Source: Homalodisca vitripennis (taxonomy: Eukaryota; Arthropoda; Insecta; Hemiptera; Cicadellidae). Taken from it: 64,000 bases of DNA. The notes beneath the pieces were generated by a model. The model saw only the letters and a list, made by a program, of their open reading frames with translations, was not told where the DNA came from and searched no databases. This document shows positions 27,101 through 38,763 of this stretch, piece after piece. The stretch is from positions 62,001-126,000 of the forward strand of contig NW_025777958.1 in the NCBI RefSeq assembly GCF_021130785.1, read 5' to 3'. Within the stretch, counting starts at the first letter, position 1, and each line of letters opens with the position of its first letter. The translations under genes were made by a program, and so were the position numbers.

Positions 27101-30100
27101 TCAATAATAAAACGCAAAAACTTTATGTTTATTTATAAAATAACTACTTTTAGTAACAACGCCTGCTATCAACATTTGTAGGTTTATAACATTTTAGTGT
27201 TAGCATAGCCCATTACTTGAGATGCTGAGAAAGTCTATTTATCTCAGTTTCTACATACAATATTTAGAAAAAATTGCTATAAAAAGAAAGGAATAATTTG
27301 CTGTATCAACTTATTGTATTCATAAGTAACTGTAATGACGTTTGTATGAGAATAATGTGCAAAATGCAGTGCAAGAATTCAAATCCAATGTAGGCTTTGT
27401 GCTAAAATATAGCTAAAAGAAGACAGACTAACTACCCTGTCTTGTGTATTTTTGTTACATATTTTAATTTCTAGTTCATTGTAAGTTTTTTTTACTTTAT
27501 TAGTCTAGAATAAATCTTAAAATTCGTATGCAGTTTATTTCAACCTTGCATGTATTCTATATTAACTGCCAAAGTTATAAAATCTGTGTGTTCCATTTAC
27601 GCACAAACACTGAATTCTTCTTAATAGAATGTCCAGTGTCGCTAACACATAAAAACATAGCGAAAATATATAATCTAAACTAAGTTTTTGTTTGCGTTGA
27701 ATTGGAGTTATGTCATAAATGAATTACAGTAACTTTTAAAGATATTGCTAAGTAAATAAACAAGACTAATGGTTTTTAATGAGGTTTTACTATGTAAGAT
27801 GTTCAAATAAATGTGCTTTCCACTCATCATTACGACCTTAAAAGTTCTCTTTTTCTAACAATATAAGAGGGCTGATTTTGTAACATAAATATACAGTTAT
27901 TAATAAATTTACATTCCCAAATTTTCAAAATTTAAGTAGATATAAAAACTGTGTGAGGTACCTGTCATTTTGAAACCAAGCACTGTAAACAAACATTATT
28001 AAGGACTATAGTTTTCTTTCTTGACGCTACGTATTACATTAAACGTAAATAAAATCTCTTTATTTTATGAATTTTGTTAAAAATGAGAACAATATATTTA
28101 TAAATGTACTATTATAATAGTTTTAGTGCTATAAATGTATTATCAGATACATAATTGAATATAGGTATAAAAGTAATGACCTGATTTATCACGTTCAGAA
28201 CAAAAGTTTATTTTTCCATTTTTTATTGTTATGTGTTTATACCTGCGATTGATATCTCTTAAATTATTGTAGACTAAAAAAATAAAATAAAAAACTATAA
28301 TTTTTAAAATAAAAAAACACGTGAAACTGTACTTTAGTTCCTAATAAAGTTCAATGAATGATGTATAATTACATTATTGTGAAATTTTTACATGCATAAT
28401 AGAAAAATTTAGGAATCAATAAATGTTATAGTGTATAAAAGTAGTTTTTAAGATTCCATAAAGTTAATAAGAATATAAGATATGATCAAAGAAAAGCCAT
28501 TTGCACAGATCTACATGATCAAATGTTGAAACTCTGTTACTAATATAGCTTTATAAAGTATTTTAAAATGACATTTTTAAACAAAAGTCTACATGGATTA
28601 CATAATAATAGCAAAAAATGCTAATTATAATAGTATTTTTCTAATATTTAATACTAAAAAACTGGCATTTAAATATAACTTTTTAAATATTTTAAATTAA
28701 TTAATGTGGCGAAATGAAGTATGAAGCTCACACAGGTGTTATTTTGGCACTCTAAATATTTTTTCCTTTTACTACTCAGTTAACTTTATTACTTCTTTTA
28801 AATTAAAATTATAAATTAACCTTATAGATTTCATAAAGATTGTTGAAAAGTAGTAAAATTACTGCCTCACTCTAAAGAAGACCTAGAGTAAACAAATCGC
28901 AAACATTAAGCGCATAAACGATCATATTATTGTTTCTTAATGTAATGCGTAAGTGATATTTTTATGCTATTATGTTTCTTAACAAATAAGTATAGGCTAC
29001 TGTGACTGTGACGTATTTGGAAAGTAATTTTCATAAAGCTGATTAAATTCCGAATAAATACTAACCCAGACTATAATAACCTTCGTTAACATGGCATTTG
29101 CAATGTGTAACTGACATTGACAAATTAATCACAACGCATATTTACTAAAAACTGTGAATAAATTATTATACCTATAATATTATTAGGTTTTGGCTTTCAC
29201 ATGTGATTAAAAGCGCATAATTCTCTGCTGACTAATCCGAGTCCATAAACAAACAAAGTAGGAGTACGTCACAACACTTATCGTCACCAGCTTCGTTCAG
29301 ATTTCATAAAAATTTAAATATATAGCTACTTTCATTCTCGACATGTCCTTATGGGAAAATTGACATTGGACCATTATAAAGAAATAGTACAAATATGAGA
29401 CATCAAAAAACTTATTATTACAAAATATTATCTCATGCCTGCGTACCATATCTTTGTCGCCATATCTTGCCAAACTTTAGATCAATTTATTCATATTCGT
29501 ATAAGTGTTTACACATTATACACACCAAGTCACTATAAAAGTTATTATGTACGTCTCAGGATAGGAAGGATTAATATGTAAATAAATCACGTGTTAGAAT
29601 TTTTTATGGAAACATTTAATTTGTTTGCAAATCTATTATCCTAATACTTTCTTGTTGTCACTTTCTTACGCGTAAGAGTAATTTTAAATATGCAATAAAG
29701 CTCAGCCGAATCCCACGGGGTGATATGCACATAGAAACCATTTCTATACAAGCCTCCTGTAAACTTTTGAGTCTATAGGTTTCGTTTAAAATATAACGTG
29801 AGGAGACAGAGCTAGATAGATAGACATGAACGAAATTTTACCAGCATTACAAGTGATAGTCTTCGCTAAAGCTCATCAAATTATGTAGTAGGTTTAACAA
29901 GACACAAAATATCTGTATGGAAAGAAGAGGATGAAGAATATTAATAATTATATTAAAAACGTGATTCCACTAGGCAGAGGAGTGTAAAGAAACACAATAT
30001 AACACACCATTAATTACAAAATTTTGAATTTACATCTGTCTTCTGCAACAACGTGACTCAGAGAGGTATCTACTCGTATGAAGACTAAAACATGCACCGA

Positions 30101-32015
30101 TGTAATGTACTTATCAAAAAATTATTACTTGAACTGCAATAAGCTATATATTGTGAAGTATTACTTTGTTTTTAGTTTTTGAAGGAAAATACGAAAGTTA
30201 ATTGAGTCTGAGATTATTTTTAATACTGATACAGTTTAATTGAACAATGTTTTTACTCCTTATCTGTTTAGTGTAAGAAAAATGTTTTATAGACAACGGT
30301 TTGTGATGGTATCCTTTTTTGTAACGTTTACCTAAACATGAAAAAAGGTAATACAAAACATTCATTGTTATAGTTTATTTATGTTATAATGGGATAAAAA
30401 ATACTGTTTAGATATAAAATAAGGTAGTTTCCAAACACAATTATTATTTTAATATATATTTATGGTCCAAACTTTATAAACTTGAAGAATATTTTAAGAA
30501 ATGTTTGAGTACAGGTAGGTTTCAAAATTTTTATTATGTCATAATCAGGTGGATAGATATCCTAACATAACCCTAAAATCAGTTCATTCACAGTAAATTC
30601 ACCGTGTGCATTATCTAATGAAACTAAAGTACAAGATTTATCATTCCAAGCCTGACCGTATGGGCAGTTAGCGCACCTCACCTCACCCACCAATTTGCGG
30701 CATTGCAACATTGTCATATCAGCTGATGCTCAGTATAAAACGACGTGACGATGTCTTGCTTAGTTCCGGTTTTATACATCCGCTTTTTTCTTTAGCATTT
30801 GATTTTTCTGAAAGTTTTTATTTTATTATAAACTTTATTCACGTTCTGTGAAAACAAATATTCAGTGAGTTCGTGAAAATAAAGGACTCAGGGAGATAAA
30901 TGAGTAATAAATATGAGCACTAACGATCTGGATTGTTGAATGTAATCATTAGTTTTGTTTCATAATATCTGGAAACACCGCGCCACAACTTTATGTTGCA
31001 TATATATGTCTCGTATCATAACACCAATTCCTATATACTTTACTAAAATAAAATTCAAATTTTGTCTGTTTTATATAAGTAGTCACTAAAATCTGACCAA
31101 AGGCCAGTAGAAACCATTCATGATCGCAGAAAAAATATGAGATTAATCAACTTCGAATTAATTTAACCGACATTAAAAAATGTTCAGATTGTAAGGTATT
31201 ATATTCAGATTCTTATTAAGCTAAGCGAACTAATTTTTGATATATTCTACCTAGTAGTTAGCCTGTTTGTTTATTTAAAAATGCTAATTTATTTTCTATC
31301 CAAACATATAGATGTTAACGTTACTAAAACAGTAAAATTTAACAGCTCAAACAGACCGAAAACCTTTGTTTGTTTCATAAAGACACAAATTGTACTGTAT
31401 GAAAATGCGGTTTAATGTATAAGGTAGACGCCATTTATAGTATACAGCATCATTCACAAAATGCGTTAGTTTTTCAGCTCCATGTCCTTTCCGTTCCCTT
31501 TCTCTATTGGTAATCATCTACCATTTATCAAGAGTGTTTATAAGATAGAGATTTGTAATAAAAGGCATCTTATGGATTGAAAATTGTATAGCGTTTTGCT
31601 ACCCCTAACTATTACTTTTATCTTCTCCTTATTCCTTGCAACAGTATTTCAGGTAAACAATACGCATGTTCATGTAATATGGAGTAATCTAACGGACTCA
31701 CAATTGTGAAAAGTATTTTTTAGGTTAAAAACAAAACTTTTGATAAGTCTGTTGTACTTGCCTTATCGCAGTGATGCCAACTTAAATACATTACAATAAC
31801 AAACCTATCGCACAAACAGCTATTCCCCAGACAAATTTGTCTCTTGAACACTTGAATGACGCTAAGAATATGTAGGAGTTTTTAAGGATTGATGCAGAAA
31901 GGAACAATATTATTTATATTTTGCCCCTTCGGACAGTCAGGCTAGTTAGACCTCTGAGTTTTTATTTTCCATGGCTTAGCTGAGCTTGCATCAGCCATTA
32001 ATACTCTTTTATTTG
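24160..32015. other. Non-coding sequence between islands of the second copy
   Basis: Apart from the listed islands I see no gene. A patch near 29700-29885 (AATCCCACGGGGTGATATGC ... GACAGAGCTAGATAGATAGA) looks like the tail of an old interspersed repeat. A similar patch is at 34490-34590. Confidence 0.4.
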
Positions 32016-32225
32016 ATTATTTGTCTGTTATTTAACCCACTAAATAAAATTCAAACCGTGTACCACACTATACCGGGATTATGCTAATACAATATTGACT
32101 GCTATTGTGTGCTTCTATTCATCCAATCCGAGTACCGTAGCAGTTTGAGTGGCTGCAAACTCAACCTGGCTGGCTTGTCTGGTTGATAAGTATATTTTGC
32201 AAAAATATTAGAAAAAATAATAAAA

Positions 32226-33335
32226 AAGAAACTTGTTAAATTTTTTTAAAGAAACAATTTTTTTTTGTGAAAATCAGTTTGGATTTAGGGAAGTTTAGAG
32301 TACAGAGGTAGCATTAAAACGTTTCATGGACATAGTTTATGAGTCCTTGAATTCCGAAAAAAAGTTAGTGGAATTTTCTTAGACATATTAAATAAAAAAG
32401 ACATTTGACACAGTAGATCACAAAATTCTTTTGGAAAAGTTATATATGAGCGGGGTTAGAGGAAATGCGTATTCCTGGTTTGTAAGTTACTTATCAAAGA
32501 GGAGTCAATGTGTTAAAATTAACAACGTATTTAGTAAAATTGGTTACATCATTAGTGGAGTACTCCAATGGTCAGTTTTGGGAGCAATTCTTTTTTTAAT
32601 ATACATTAACGAACTTGATGATGAGACAAAATACATACATTTCAATTTAAGAAGTGAGCAAGAATTTTATAATAAAAACTGTATATATATGTATGGACTG
32701 TTTGCTTAAAAATACACATTGCGATAATAGATGTGCAATTGGGTCGCAGGCTGATAGTATGAAATATTTGGGAGTAACTTTAGACAGGGAGGTAAATTGG
32801 AAGAAACACATTGAAATTTTAAAGAAAAAATTATACAATACACTAACATGTTTCTATTTTTTTTAAATACTTGTGCACGAAAGATGTCTTAAGAATGTTG
32901 TATTTTTCATTAGTAAACAGCAGATTGGATTAAGGTATTTTCTGTTGGGGTGGGACTTTTGACAGCAATTTGAAACCAGTGTTTACACAGCAATAGAAAA
33001 TTAGTACATCAATTAAACGAAAAAGTAAATTTGAACCATCTTGGCCTTATTTGTAGATTTAAGAATTCTCCCTCCAAAATATATGTTTTTATATAAATTA
33101 TTAAAAATATTTTACGTAAAAGTAGGATTTTGAATGAATTAAATAATTTTTACAAAGAAGAATTGAGGTATAAAGACCGTTTGGAAGTACCCAAACCAAA
33201 TTTGACATTTTTTACAAAAAGTTATTGTTTTTATAATTGTTTTATGGGTCCGAGAATTTTCAATATTATTCCGAAAAGCATTGCAAGTTGTACAAGTGCT
33301 AAGTTGTTTGCAAAAAAAAATTTACACAAGTAAAA
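32226..33335 (+). pseudogene. Dead Jockey-like non-LTR retrotransposon reverse transcriptase
   Basis: Translations in shifting frames follow the order of a Jockey-clade RT: NQFGFRE (about 32270), DTVDHKILLEKL (32408-32443), GVRGNAYSWFVSYLSKRSQ, then SGVLQWSVLGAILFLIYINE (normally GVPQGSVLGP). The segment with the catalytic YxDD box is missing, deleted after INELDDE. Then follow MKYLGVTLDREVNWKKHI (about 32759-32812) and a C-terminal piece at 33130-33333. Multiple stops, a deletion and poor conservation make it a fossil. Confidence 0.8.
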
Positions 33336-33644
33336 CTGCGTATATTTTTAATAATGTGAATTAAAAATTCGTAAAACAATTTACACGAAAATAGAAAAAA
33401 ATTGGTACGTAACCAATCGGCAAAAGAGGTGAATTGACTTTACCGTCTAAACGAGAACCAATTTGTTCAGCAGTGAACAAAACCTAATGGGGGACGATTA
33501 TTTACTGCTGCATTACATTGTCGGCAAAGCAGGCCAGACAGTAGCGTGTTTGGGGAGGGTGAGAAATAAGGGGTTGGATGTGATCTGGATCATTTAATTA
33601 GGACTAAACAATGGTGCTTGATGTTATTGTACAAATGCTTTGAC

Positions 33645-35430
33645 TTATTTTATGAGCAAAAATGAAATACCATCCTATTTATTCCTGTAATAATGCTGTT
33701 TAGTAAAAATTTCAAAACATAGTAAATCTACTACGTAACTACTTATTTTTAATTTCTAAGTAAGTTATTTTAGTTTAGTACAGTAATCACAGTTTATATT
33801 TTAAAATATGTATTTTTTACTATCAATACAATTAATTCTACATATTTTAAATATAACAGAAGAACAGACGCCTTTTTCTATTTGTTGGGGATTGATTCTA
33901 TTTTTGTTGTTATTGTGTTAGGTAATATTTGTTCAGTTATAATACTTAAAAGTTTTGGCCCACTCATATAAAGTTTTTCCTTTTTAAGTTGCTTATTTTT
34001 CTTCGTTTCCTCTACAGCTATATCGTGGTTAATAGCATGATTGTCTCCTTGACCTATAGATTGCAGATCATTTGTTTGCGTTTCTTGTTCAATTTAAGGC
34101 GGGATAACATATATCACCTAAATATGTACAACTTGCAATGTTAAAATAGAATGTTATGGGAGATTTACTAATATTTATTGTATATTTTTATATTTCGAAA
34201 ACTAGATTTAAAGACAATTTATGTACGGTTTTGAATTTAGTGTTTTTGGAGAAGGCGCAAGGGCTTCTATAAGACTCTCTTTTAGCTTATATCAAATTTT
34301 TGGAGAGCCGGATCTGTTATCTTCAGCTATCCATGACTTGGTTCATGGAGAGGGTGGCTGAGCTCGTCACATTCTTCAGATGTCCCGAGATCATATAGAC
34401 CGACACTTGTACTGATAAGAAGTTCTTACATTACTTTGAATCAGAGAAGAGGAATTGTATCAACCCGCTGGGTAATAGGCTTTAATAAAACGCGGTCGAA
34501 TCCCATAGTTAAAGGTGGAACAACATACAAAAATTCCGTTTATAATTAAAGTTTCATGCAAATTTAAAGTCTATACGTAAAGATCCCTCGAGTAATAGTG
34601 CCACATGGTATAAACAAATTGTTTCTTAAAGTTAGGTTTCATAGCTAAATGAAGATTCGGTATGCTAAAGGACATACTACAACGATCCAGCAAAGTAACT
34701 GGTATAAATTCTTCCCACTACCTTTTGTATTTGGCTCTACTATCATTATATTTTCACCGTATGAATAAATTGTCAATAACAGTCTTCAAAATAAAATAGG
34801 CACTGAATAAAAATTCTTTATCTGGTTTATAAAAATTTTGATTTTACACTAAATTGCCTACACGCCCACATAACTTGTAAAACGTTTTCGAAAAAAGGCC
34901 TTTTTCTTTTAAATAAAATTAATCAAACTGAAGTTAACTTCTTGTTTCTAATATAAAATTTAAATAGGAATATAAATGTATTACACAATTTAAACGAACA
35001 ATAAATTTAAATTAAAGTTTCAAATGTAATTAAAAGTAAAATATAATTTTAATTATTAGGAACAAAGATAAATAAAACTGAGTTAAACGCTTAAACATCT
35101 TGATGAACAATTCTACGTACCACGTTTCAAAACATTGTTGGTATTGGAACAGGTTAAAAGTTTAATGTGTAATTAAACTATTTTATCCCAAAAATATATA
35201 TTAAAACCGTAATATCTTTCTGTAAAACAACTATTCTAACAGTTCTATGCTAAATCTCTGTTGCATGTATCGTTGAGTTTAAATTATAATTGAGAGCATT
35301 AATCTAACAATACTTGCAACGACATTTACTCTTTTGAAAACTTCCGTTAGTTATTAAGTGAGTTTTAAATCTAGTTTTTTCCCCTTGTATCAAAATATTC
35401 CAATCATATATTTTTAAAGTTATTATTATT
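33645..35430. other. Non-coding; old repeat patch near 34240-34590
   Basis: No gene supported. 34240-34420 is less AT-rich and may be a decayed coding or repeat fragment. The patch AATCCCATAGTTAAAGGTGG near 34500 resembles that at 29700. Confidence 0.4.
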
Positions 35431-35449
35431 TGACAAAGTTAATATTATT

Positions 35450-35690
35450 TGTTACATATGACAATCTTAATCCTACTAATATTATATTAATGCGAAAGTT
35501 TAAATGTTTGGATGTTTGTATGATTGTATGTTTAGATGTTTGGAGGTTTGTCGTCGAATCACGCTGAAACTGCTGTACGGATTGTGCTGAAATTTGGAAC
35601 AGATATAGCTTTTGATCTGAGTTAACATTTAGTGTGCTTTTTACCATCAATAACACATCCATTTTACCAAATAAAGTCGAATTCAAATTG
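35450..35690. repeat. Insect-type interspersed repeat tail
   Basis: CCTACTAATATTATATTAAT then GCGAAAGTTT, a GTTTGGATGTTTG series, and CTGAAACTGCTGTACGGATT, TGCTGAAATTTGGAACA follow the pattern of a repeat common in insect genomes (tail of a non-LTR-type element). Known pattern; precise family not assigned. Confidence 0.6.
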
Positions 35691-35699
35691 AAAAATTAG

Positions 35700-36711
35700 T
35701 TTTTTTACATTCGAATGTTATGATATGATAATCATAATATTTATGACACTTAATCCAAAGTTAATTGACCATAAATAGCACTTTCAGCTGAAGTTCATCA
35801 GTGGCAGAAACATATGTTTACATATAAATTTTAGAAAATCTTATAAATAAAAGTAATTCGCAAAATGTGTTGTTAAGCGCAAATCTTCATAACGGTTGGA
35901 CCAATTCGGTTAATTCTATTTGTAAAATGTCCATTGAAATCCGAGGAAGGTTTTTATGAAGAAAAAGTTAAAAAACGTAACCTGGAATATTTTGGAATTC
36001 AGAAAACAATTTAGTTTTTACGTTTCATAATTCAAATTAAACTGGCATTAAACAGCTGTTGACAGCTATAGTTCGACAAACTTTCTAAAACATCTGTATA
36101 CATTTAAATTTTATCAATAATAAGTACCCAGTGCTTGATCGGTAGTGTAATGCATATAGTAAATAAGACATTATCATATCAATTTTACTCCAGATTGCGC
36201 CAGTGACGCATTAAAATCATCTAATGCATTAAATACTGTTATAAAACTAACCTTAATGAAAAAGGTATGAATATTTTCACATCAGTAACTTTAAACTGGT
36301 AGACTTCCTTGACATTATGATATTACACTTAACAATGGCATATGGAAAAAACAGAGAAATGAATACTAACATGCCTCAACGATTCATTATTTCCCTGTCT
36401 ACAGTCAAAAAAACAAGTGTAACGCAATACTTTAATAACAATTATTTTGGAATGTTTCAAAACCTTAATAAGGATTTCCCTCTTATACCGAAAGTACATA
36501 TTAAATAGGTCCCCCTAGGTCATAATAGGCTTTACGGTCCTACTTGTGTGTGTTTTTTCATCATCAGAACTAGGCAAACTTAACTACGTCAACACGATTT
36601 AGACCAAAATAGATATCCGACAACTAGATAATCGAACGTATATTATTTTGATTGAATTTAAACGATCTTAAGTAGGCACTTTTTAACCGAAGTAGGCATG
36701 TCGGTCCTACG
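35700..36711. other. Non-coding flank of the Polinton
   Basis: No gene supported. The 63-codon frame at 36317-36508 has no motif. Confidence 0.45.
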
Positions 36712-36719
36712 TATATATA

Positions 36720-36725
36720 TATATA
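36720..36725. repeat. Candidate target-site duplication, left (TATATA)
   Basis: The six bases before AGTAGATAG are TATATA, and the six after the right terminus (55438-55443) are also TATATA. Polintons make 6-bp duplications. Both sites lie in TA runs, so the match is suggestive only. Confidence 0.5.
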
Positions 36726-36901
36726 AGTAGATAGTAATATGGGGTTCCTGGCGCACTTTCGGAGCCGACCGAAAAGCAATGTAAAATACTGTTCAATATA
36801 CCATAAAGGAAGCTGAGAAATAACACAGCAAATCTCAATGAAAAATTAACCGAATCTACAGTCGTTCGTCTCCAAAAGCGATCGGTACATTACTATCTAC
36901 T
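36726..36901. repeat. Terminal hairpin-like unit of the left TIR
   Basis: The terminal 13-mer AGTAGATAGTAAT (36726-36738) has an exact inverted copy ATTACTATCTACT at 36889-36901. Next to it, AATGAAAAATTAACC is present twice in direct orientation (about 36834 and 36909). The unit is mirrored at the right end (55262-55274 with 55425-55437). It may form a terminal hairpin or be a binding site set for integrase or terminal protein. Confidence 0.7.
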
Positions 36902-37098
36902 CTGTGGAATGAAAAATTAACCAAATCTATAGCTGTTTGCTTCTACTTTCTTAAGCTGTGCTTTGTAAAATGTTGTCAAATCTGCTACGAATAAAGGAAA
37001 AATCTTCGAAATCTTAATAAAATTTAATCAATTTAAAACATTTTTACTAAAAACATACTTTAATAAAAAACTTTTCTACTAAATAGTCACCAAACAAC

Positions 37099-37638
37099 AT
37101 GAACTCACCAAAGTCTCTACAATTTCTAGCATTAAAACAGTGCAACAAAGATGAATTCAGTGAATTGCCGGTTTATTCTCAACAACAGTTGATACCGTCT
37201 TTAAATGAAACAGAATTAAAAGAACTTGTAGAGTCTTTTGCAGAAAGAACGAAAACTGCACACGTGTACACACAAAAAACGAAAAAAATAAGGGATTACA
37301 TATTTAATATAATTACGAAAGATATTGAAAAGAAAGTAAAAAATAAACAAACAGAGAGTTTTCATCGTTTTTTTATGACATTTTTCCCATATTATACGTC
37401 CTTTCAAGATAATCAAGACTTAATTGATGAATTTCTTAGGAATTTTTGTGAGTATCAAGATTTATCAACACAATTCATTAAAGAGCATTATAGAATTTTT
37501 CTTATAGAATATAGCCACATTTTGTGTGAAACAAAAGGTATTACTGTAGATAATATTCCATGTGATTCCTATGAAGAAAGACACCAACTATGGTTATCAA
37601 AACAGTACTATGACGTGGGGAGGGACTGCAAGTTTTAG
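37099..37638 (+). CDS. TIR-encoded protein, unknown function (YQ-LS-FI motif)
   Basis: 179 codons starting at an ATG. No family recognised with certainty. Residues about 130-145 read CEYQDLSTQFIKEHYR, matching the YQ-x-LS-x2-FI motif repeated in the 132-residue protein at 41246-41644, a pattern frequent in short repeat proteins of large DNA viruses. The N-terminal part (SLQFLALKQ ... ELPVYSQQQLIPSL) has a Leu-Pro start that could suggest an F-box-like helix set, but this is weak. The TCTA-type start motif is absent upstream. The paralogous copy in the right TIR (54519-55072) is broken and divergent over the first 60 codons. The gene is convergent with 37649-37954, 10 bp away. Confidence 0.7.
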   Translation: MNSPKSLQFLALKQCNKDEFSELPVYSQQQLIPSLNETELKELVESFAERTKTAHVYTQKTKKIRDYIFNIITKDIEKKVKNKQTESFHRFFMTFFPYYTSFQDNQDLIDEFLRNFCEYQDLSTQFIKEHYRIFLIEYSHILCETKGITVDNIPCDSYEERHQLWLSKQYYDVGRDCKF

Positions 37639-37648
37639 AGTTAAGACT

Positions 37649-37954
37649 TTATTCTACAAAGTTAATTGTTATAATTTCTTTATCTTTTATAGTCTTCTTT
37701 CCAGTAACAATCAAGTGTAATTTTTCATTTTTGTTTAATTCTTTAATCTTTTTTTCATCCAAAACAGTCAAAAATCTGTTCGGCAAGTGTACTTTACAAT
37801 CTTCCAACTCGGCAATTATTGTAAACCCGAATTTATCTTTCATTTTCTCCAAATTCAAGATTCTATGTTTCTTCCTTTCTTCCAATTCATTTAACTTCTT
37901 ATACTCTTTAAACTTACATTCTCCAATATCATTTAACTCTTTCAAGAACTCCAT
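37649..37954 (-). CDS. TIR-encoded 101-residue protein, possible OB-fold
   Basis: This intact gene is duplicated in the right TIR (54203-54508), with only two residues different near position 30. It starts at an ATG in TTTTTTCTATTTAAATGG. The first 35 residues are a charged helix (FKEYKKLNELEERKK). The rest alternates short strands: FGFTIIAELEDCKVHLP, NRFLTVLD, EKLHLIVTGKK, ITINFVE. The strand-rich half followed by a basic segment resembles small nucleic-acid-binding folds, and similar proteins sit in other insect Polintons, but OB-fold is a guess. Near-perfect conservation of both copies shows recent origin or gene conversion. Confidence 0.75.
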   Translation of the reverse strand: MEFLKELNDIGECKFKEYKKLNELEERKKHRILNLEKMKDKFGFTIIAELEDCKVHLPNRFLTVLDEKKIKELNKNEKLHLIVTGKKTIKDKEIITINFVE

Positions 37955-37973
37955 TTAAATAGAAAAAATTTAA
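37955..37973 (-). promoter_or_regulatory. Start-proximal TCTA/TAAATG motif
   Basis: Minus strand reads AAATTTTTTCTATTTAAATG into the 101-codon gene. Confidence 0.65.
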
Positions 37974-38478
37974 AGACGGAAAAAATGAAATTCGCTAACC
38001 TTCACTCGAGAAGTCGGGGAGAATGTGAGTAAAACCGCATTCTTTTCAAGAGGTTCTTCGTTTAATTTCTCCAAATGTACTATAAAATCATCGAGGATTT
38101 CTGGTTCAAAATCGTAAACAAATTCAACATCCAGATAATGAAAAAATACAGGTAATATCTTTTCATAATAAACGTGTGTATCGATACCTACAAACCTAAT
38201 GTATTCTTTGAAAAGGAAAATAATTTTGTCAATGGTTCCAAGAGATAAGTAAAAATTTTTATTCTGTTTTCTAAATTCTGTAACAAATTTTGTTTGCTTC
38301 TTGTCTCCATATTGCAATTTTGTAAGCAGGTTATTCAAATGTGTTAATTTATTTCGAAATTTCTTAGGTTTAGGTCTTTCTAACAAAATTAAATTACAAC
38401 CTCTACAAACTAAATATCTTTTATCGATAATTTTCCTCTATTAGAACACTTGTAACAGTTGGCATTATACTCTTCCAT
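37970..38478 (-). pseudogene. Zinc-binding N-terminus plus unknown domain, frameshifted
   Basis: An ATG at 38476-38478 follows the TTTAAATGG motif and encodes MEEYNANCYKCSNRGKL, with a first CxxC. The frame then stops. In another frame the sequence continues YLVCRGCNLI (second CxxC) into a 138-codon open frame, RPKPKKFRNKL onward. So a single small indel near 38420 splits a protein that began with a CxxC...CxxC zinc ribbon. The C-terminal part is acidic and aromatic (DTHVYYEKILPVFFHYLDVE) with no recognised family. An upstream start inside the second frame would lack a zinc knuckle, so I favour a broken gene. Confidence 0.65.
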
Positions 38479-38502
38479 TTAAACAAAAAGATTTTTTTAT
38501 AA
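38479..38502. promoter_or_regulatory. 24-bp bidirectional start region
   Basis: Two genes diverge from this AT-only-like spacer. The minus strand reads TTTTTGTTTAAATGG and the plus strand ATTTTTTTATAAATGG, so both ATGs carry the element-wide TAAATG-type motif. Confidence 0.6.
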
Positions 38503-38763
38503 ATGGAGATTATGGAACTAAGTCTGCCGAGATATAAATTTTTCAGCGCAAATGTTTGTGTTTACATTTCTACAACAGAGATAAATAGAAATAATTTCAT
38601 TCTATTGTACAACTATTTAGGATATTTTGTCTATGACTACAAAGATTATTCCGGAAGAAATCGAGATTTTTCATGAGCGAAAGAGTATATTTTTGAAGTT
38701 TTAGAAGGAATGAAAGAGAATAATATGAACATCATCAATTATTGTAAAAGACAAAATGAATGA
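38503..38763 (+). pseudogene. Small Polinton ORF with an in-frame TGA
   Basis: 86 sense-length codons starting MEIMELSLPRYKFF. It is interrupted by TGA at 38674-38676, after which the frame stays open to the TGA at 38761-38763 (AKEYIFEVLEGMKENN...). A TGG-to-TGA change would explain it. It is divergent from the zinc-protein gene at 38478. No family recognised. The SINE-like insertion begins right after its end. Confidence 0.5.

Larger units (their letters stand above)
23205..33640. repeat. Second copy of the ancient duplicated block
   Basis: Islands at 23205-23345, 23920-24155, 24840-25930, 26700-26870, 29900-30075, 32020-32185 and 33470-33640 match islands at 965, 4480, 5395, 6640, 11370, 12470 and 14305 in the same order and orientation. 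Between islands the two copies have lost visible similarity or gained insertions, such as the LINE at 32226. No intact gene lies inside. Confidence 0.65.
36726..37976 (+). repeat. Left terminal inverted repeat
   Basis: About 1.25 kb that is the reverse complement of 54180-55437. It contains a 179-codon gene and a 101-codon gene. Identity is very high except within about 37099-37300, where the two copies differ by many substitutions and indels. The inner border is at about AAATAGAAAAAATT plus a few bases, just beyond the shared start region of the 101-codon gene. Confidence 0.93.

Noticed and set aside
36712..36725. Exact target-site duplication as proof of integration
   Set aside because: TATATA on both sides matches, but both lie in TA runs where any 6-mer would match, so it is not decisive.
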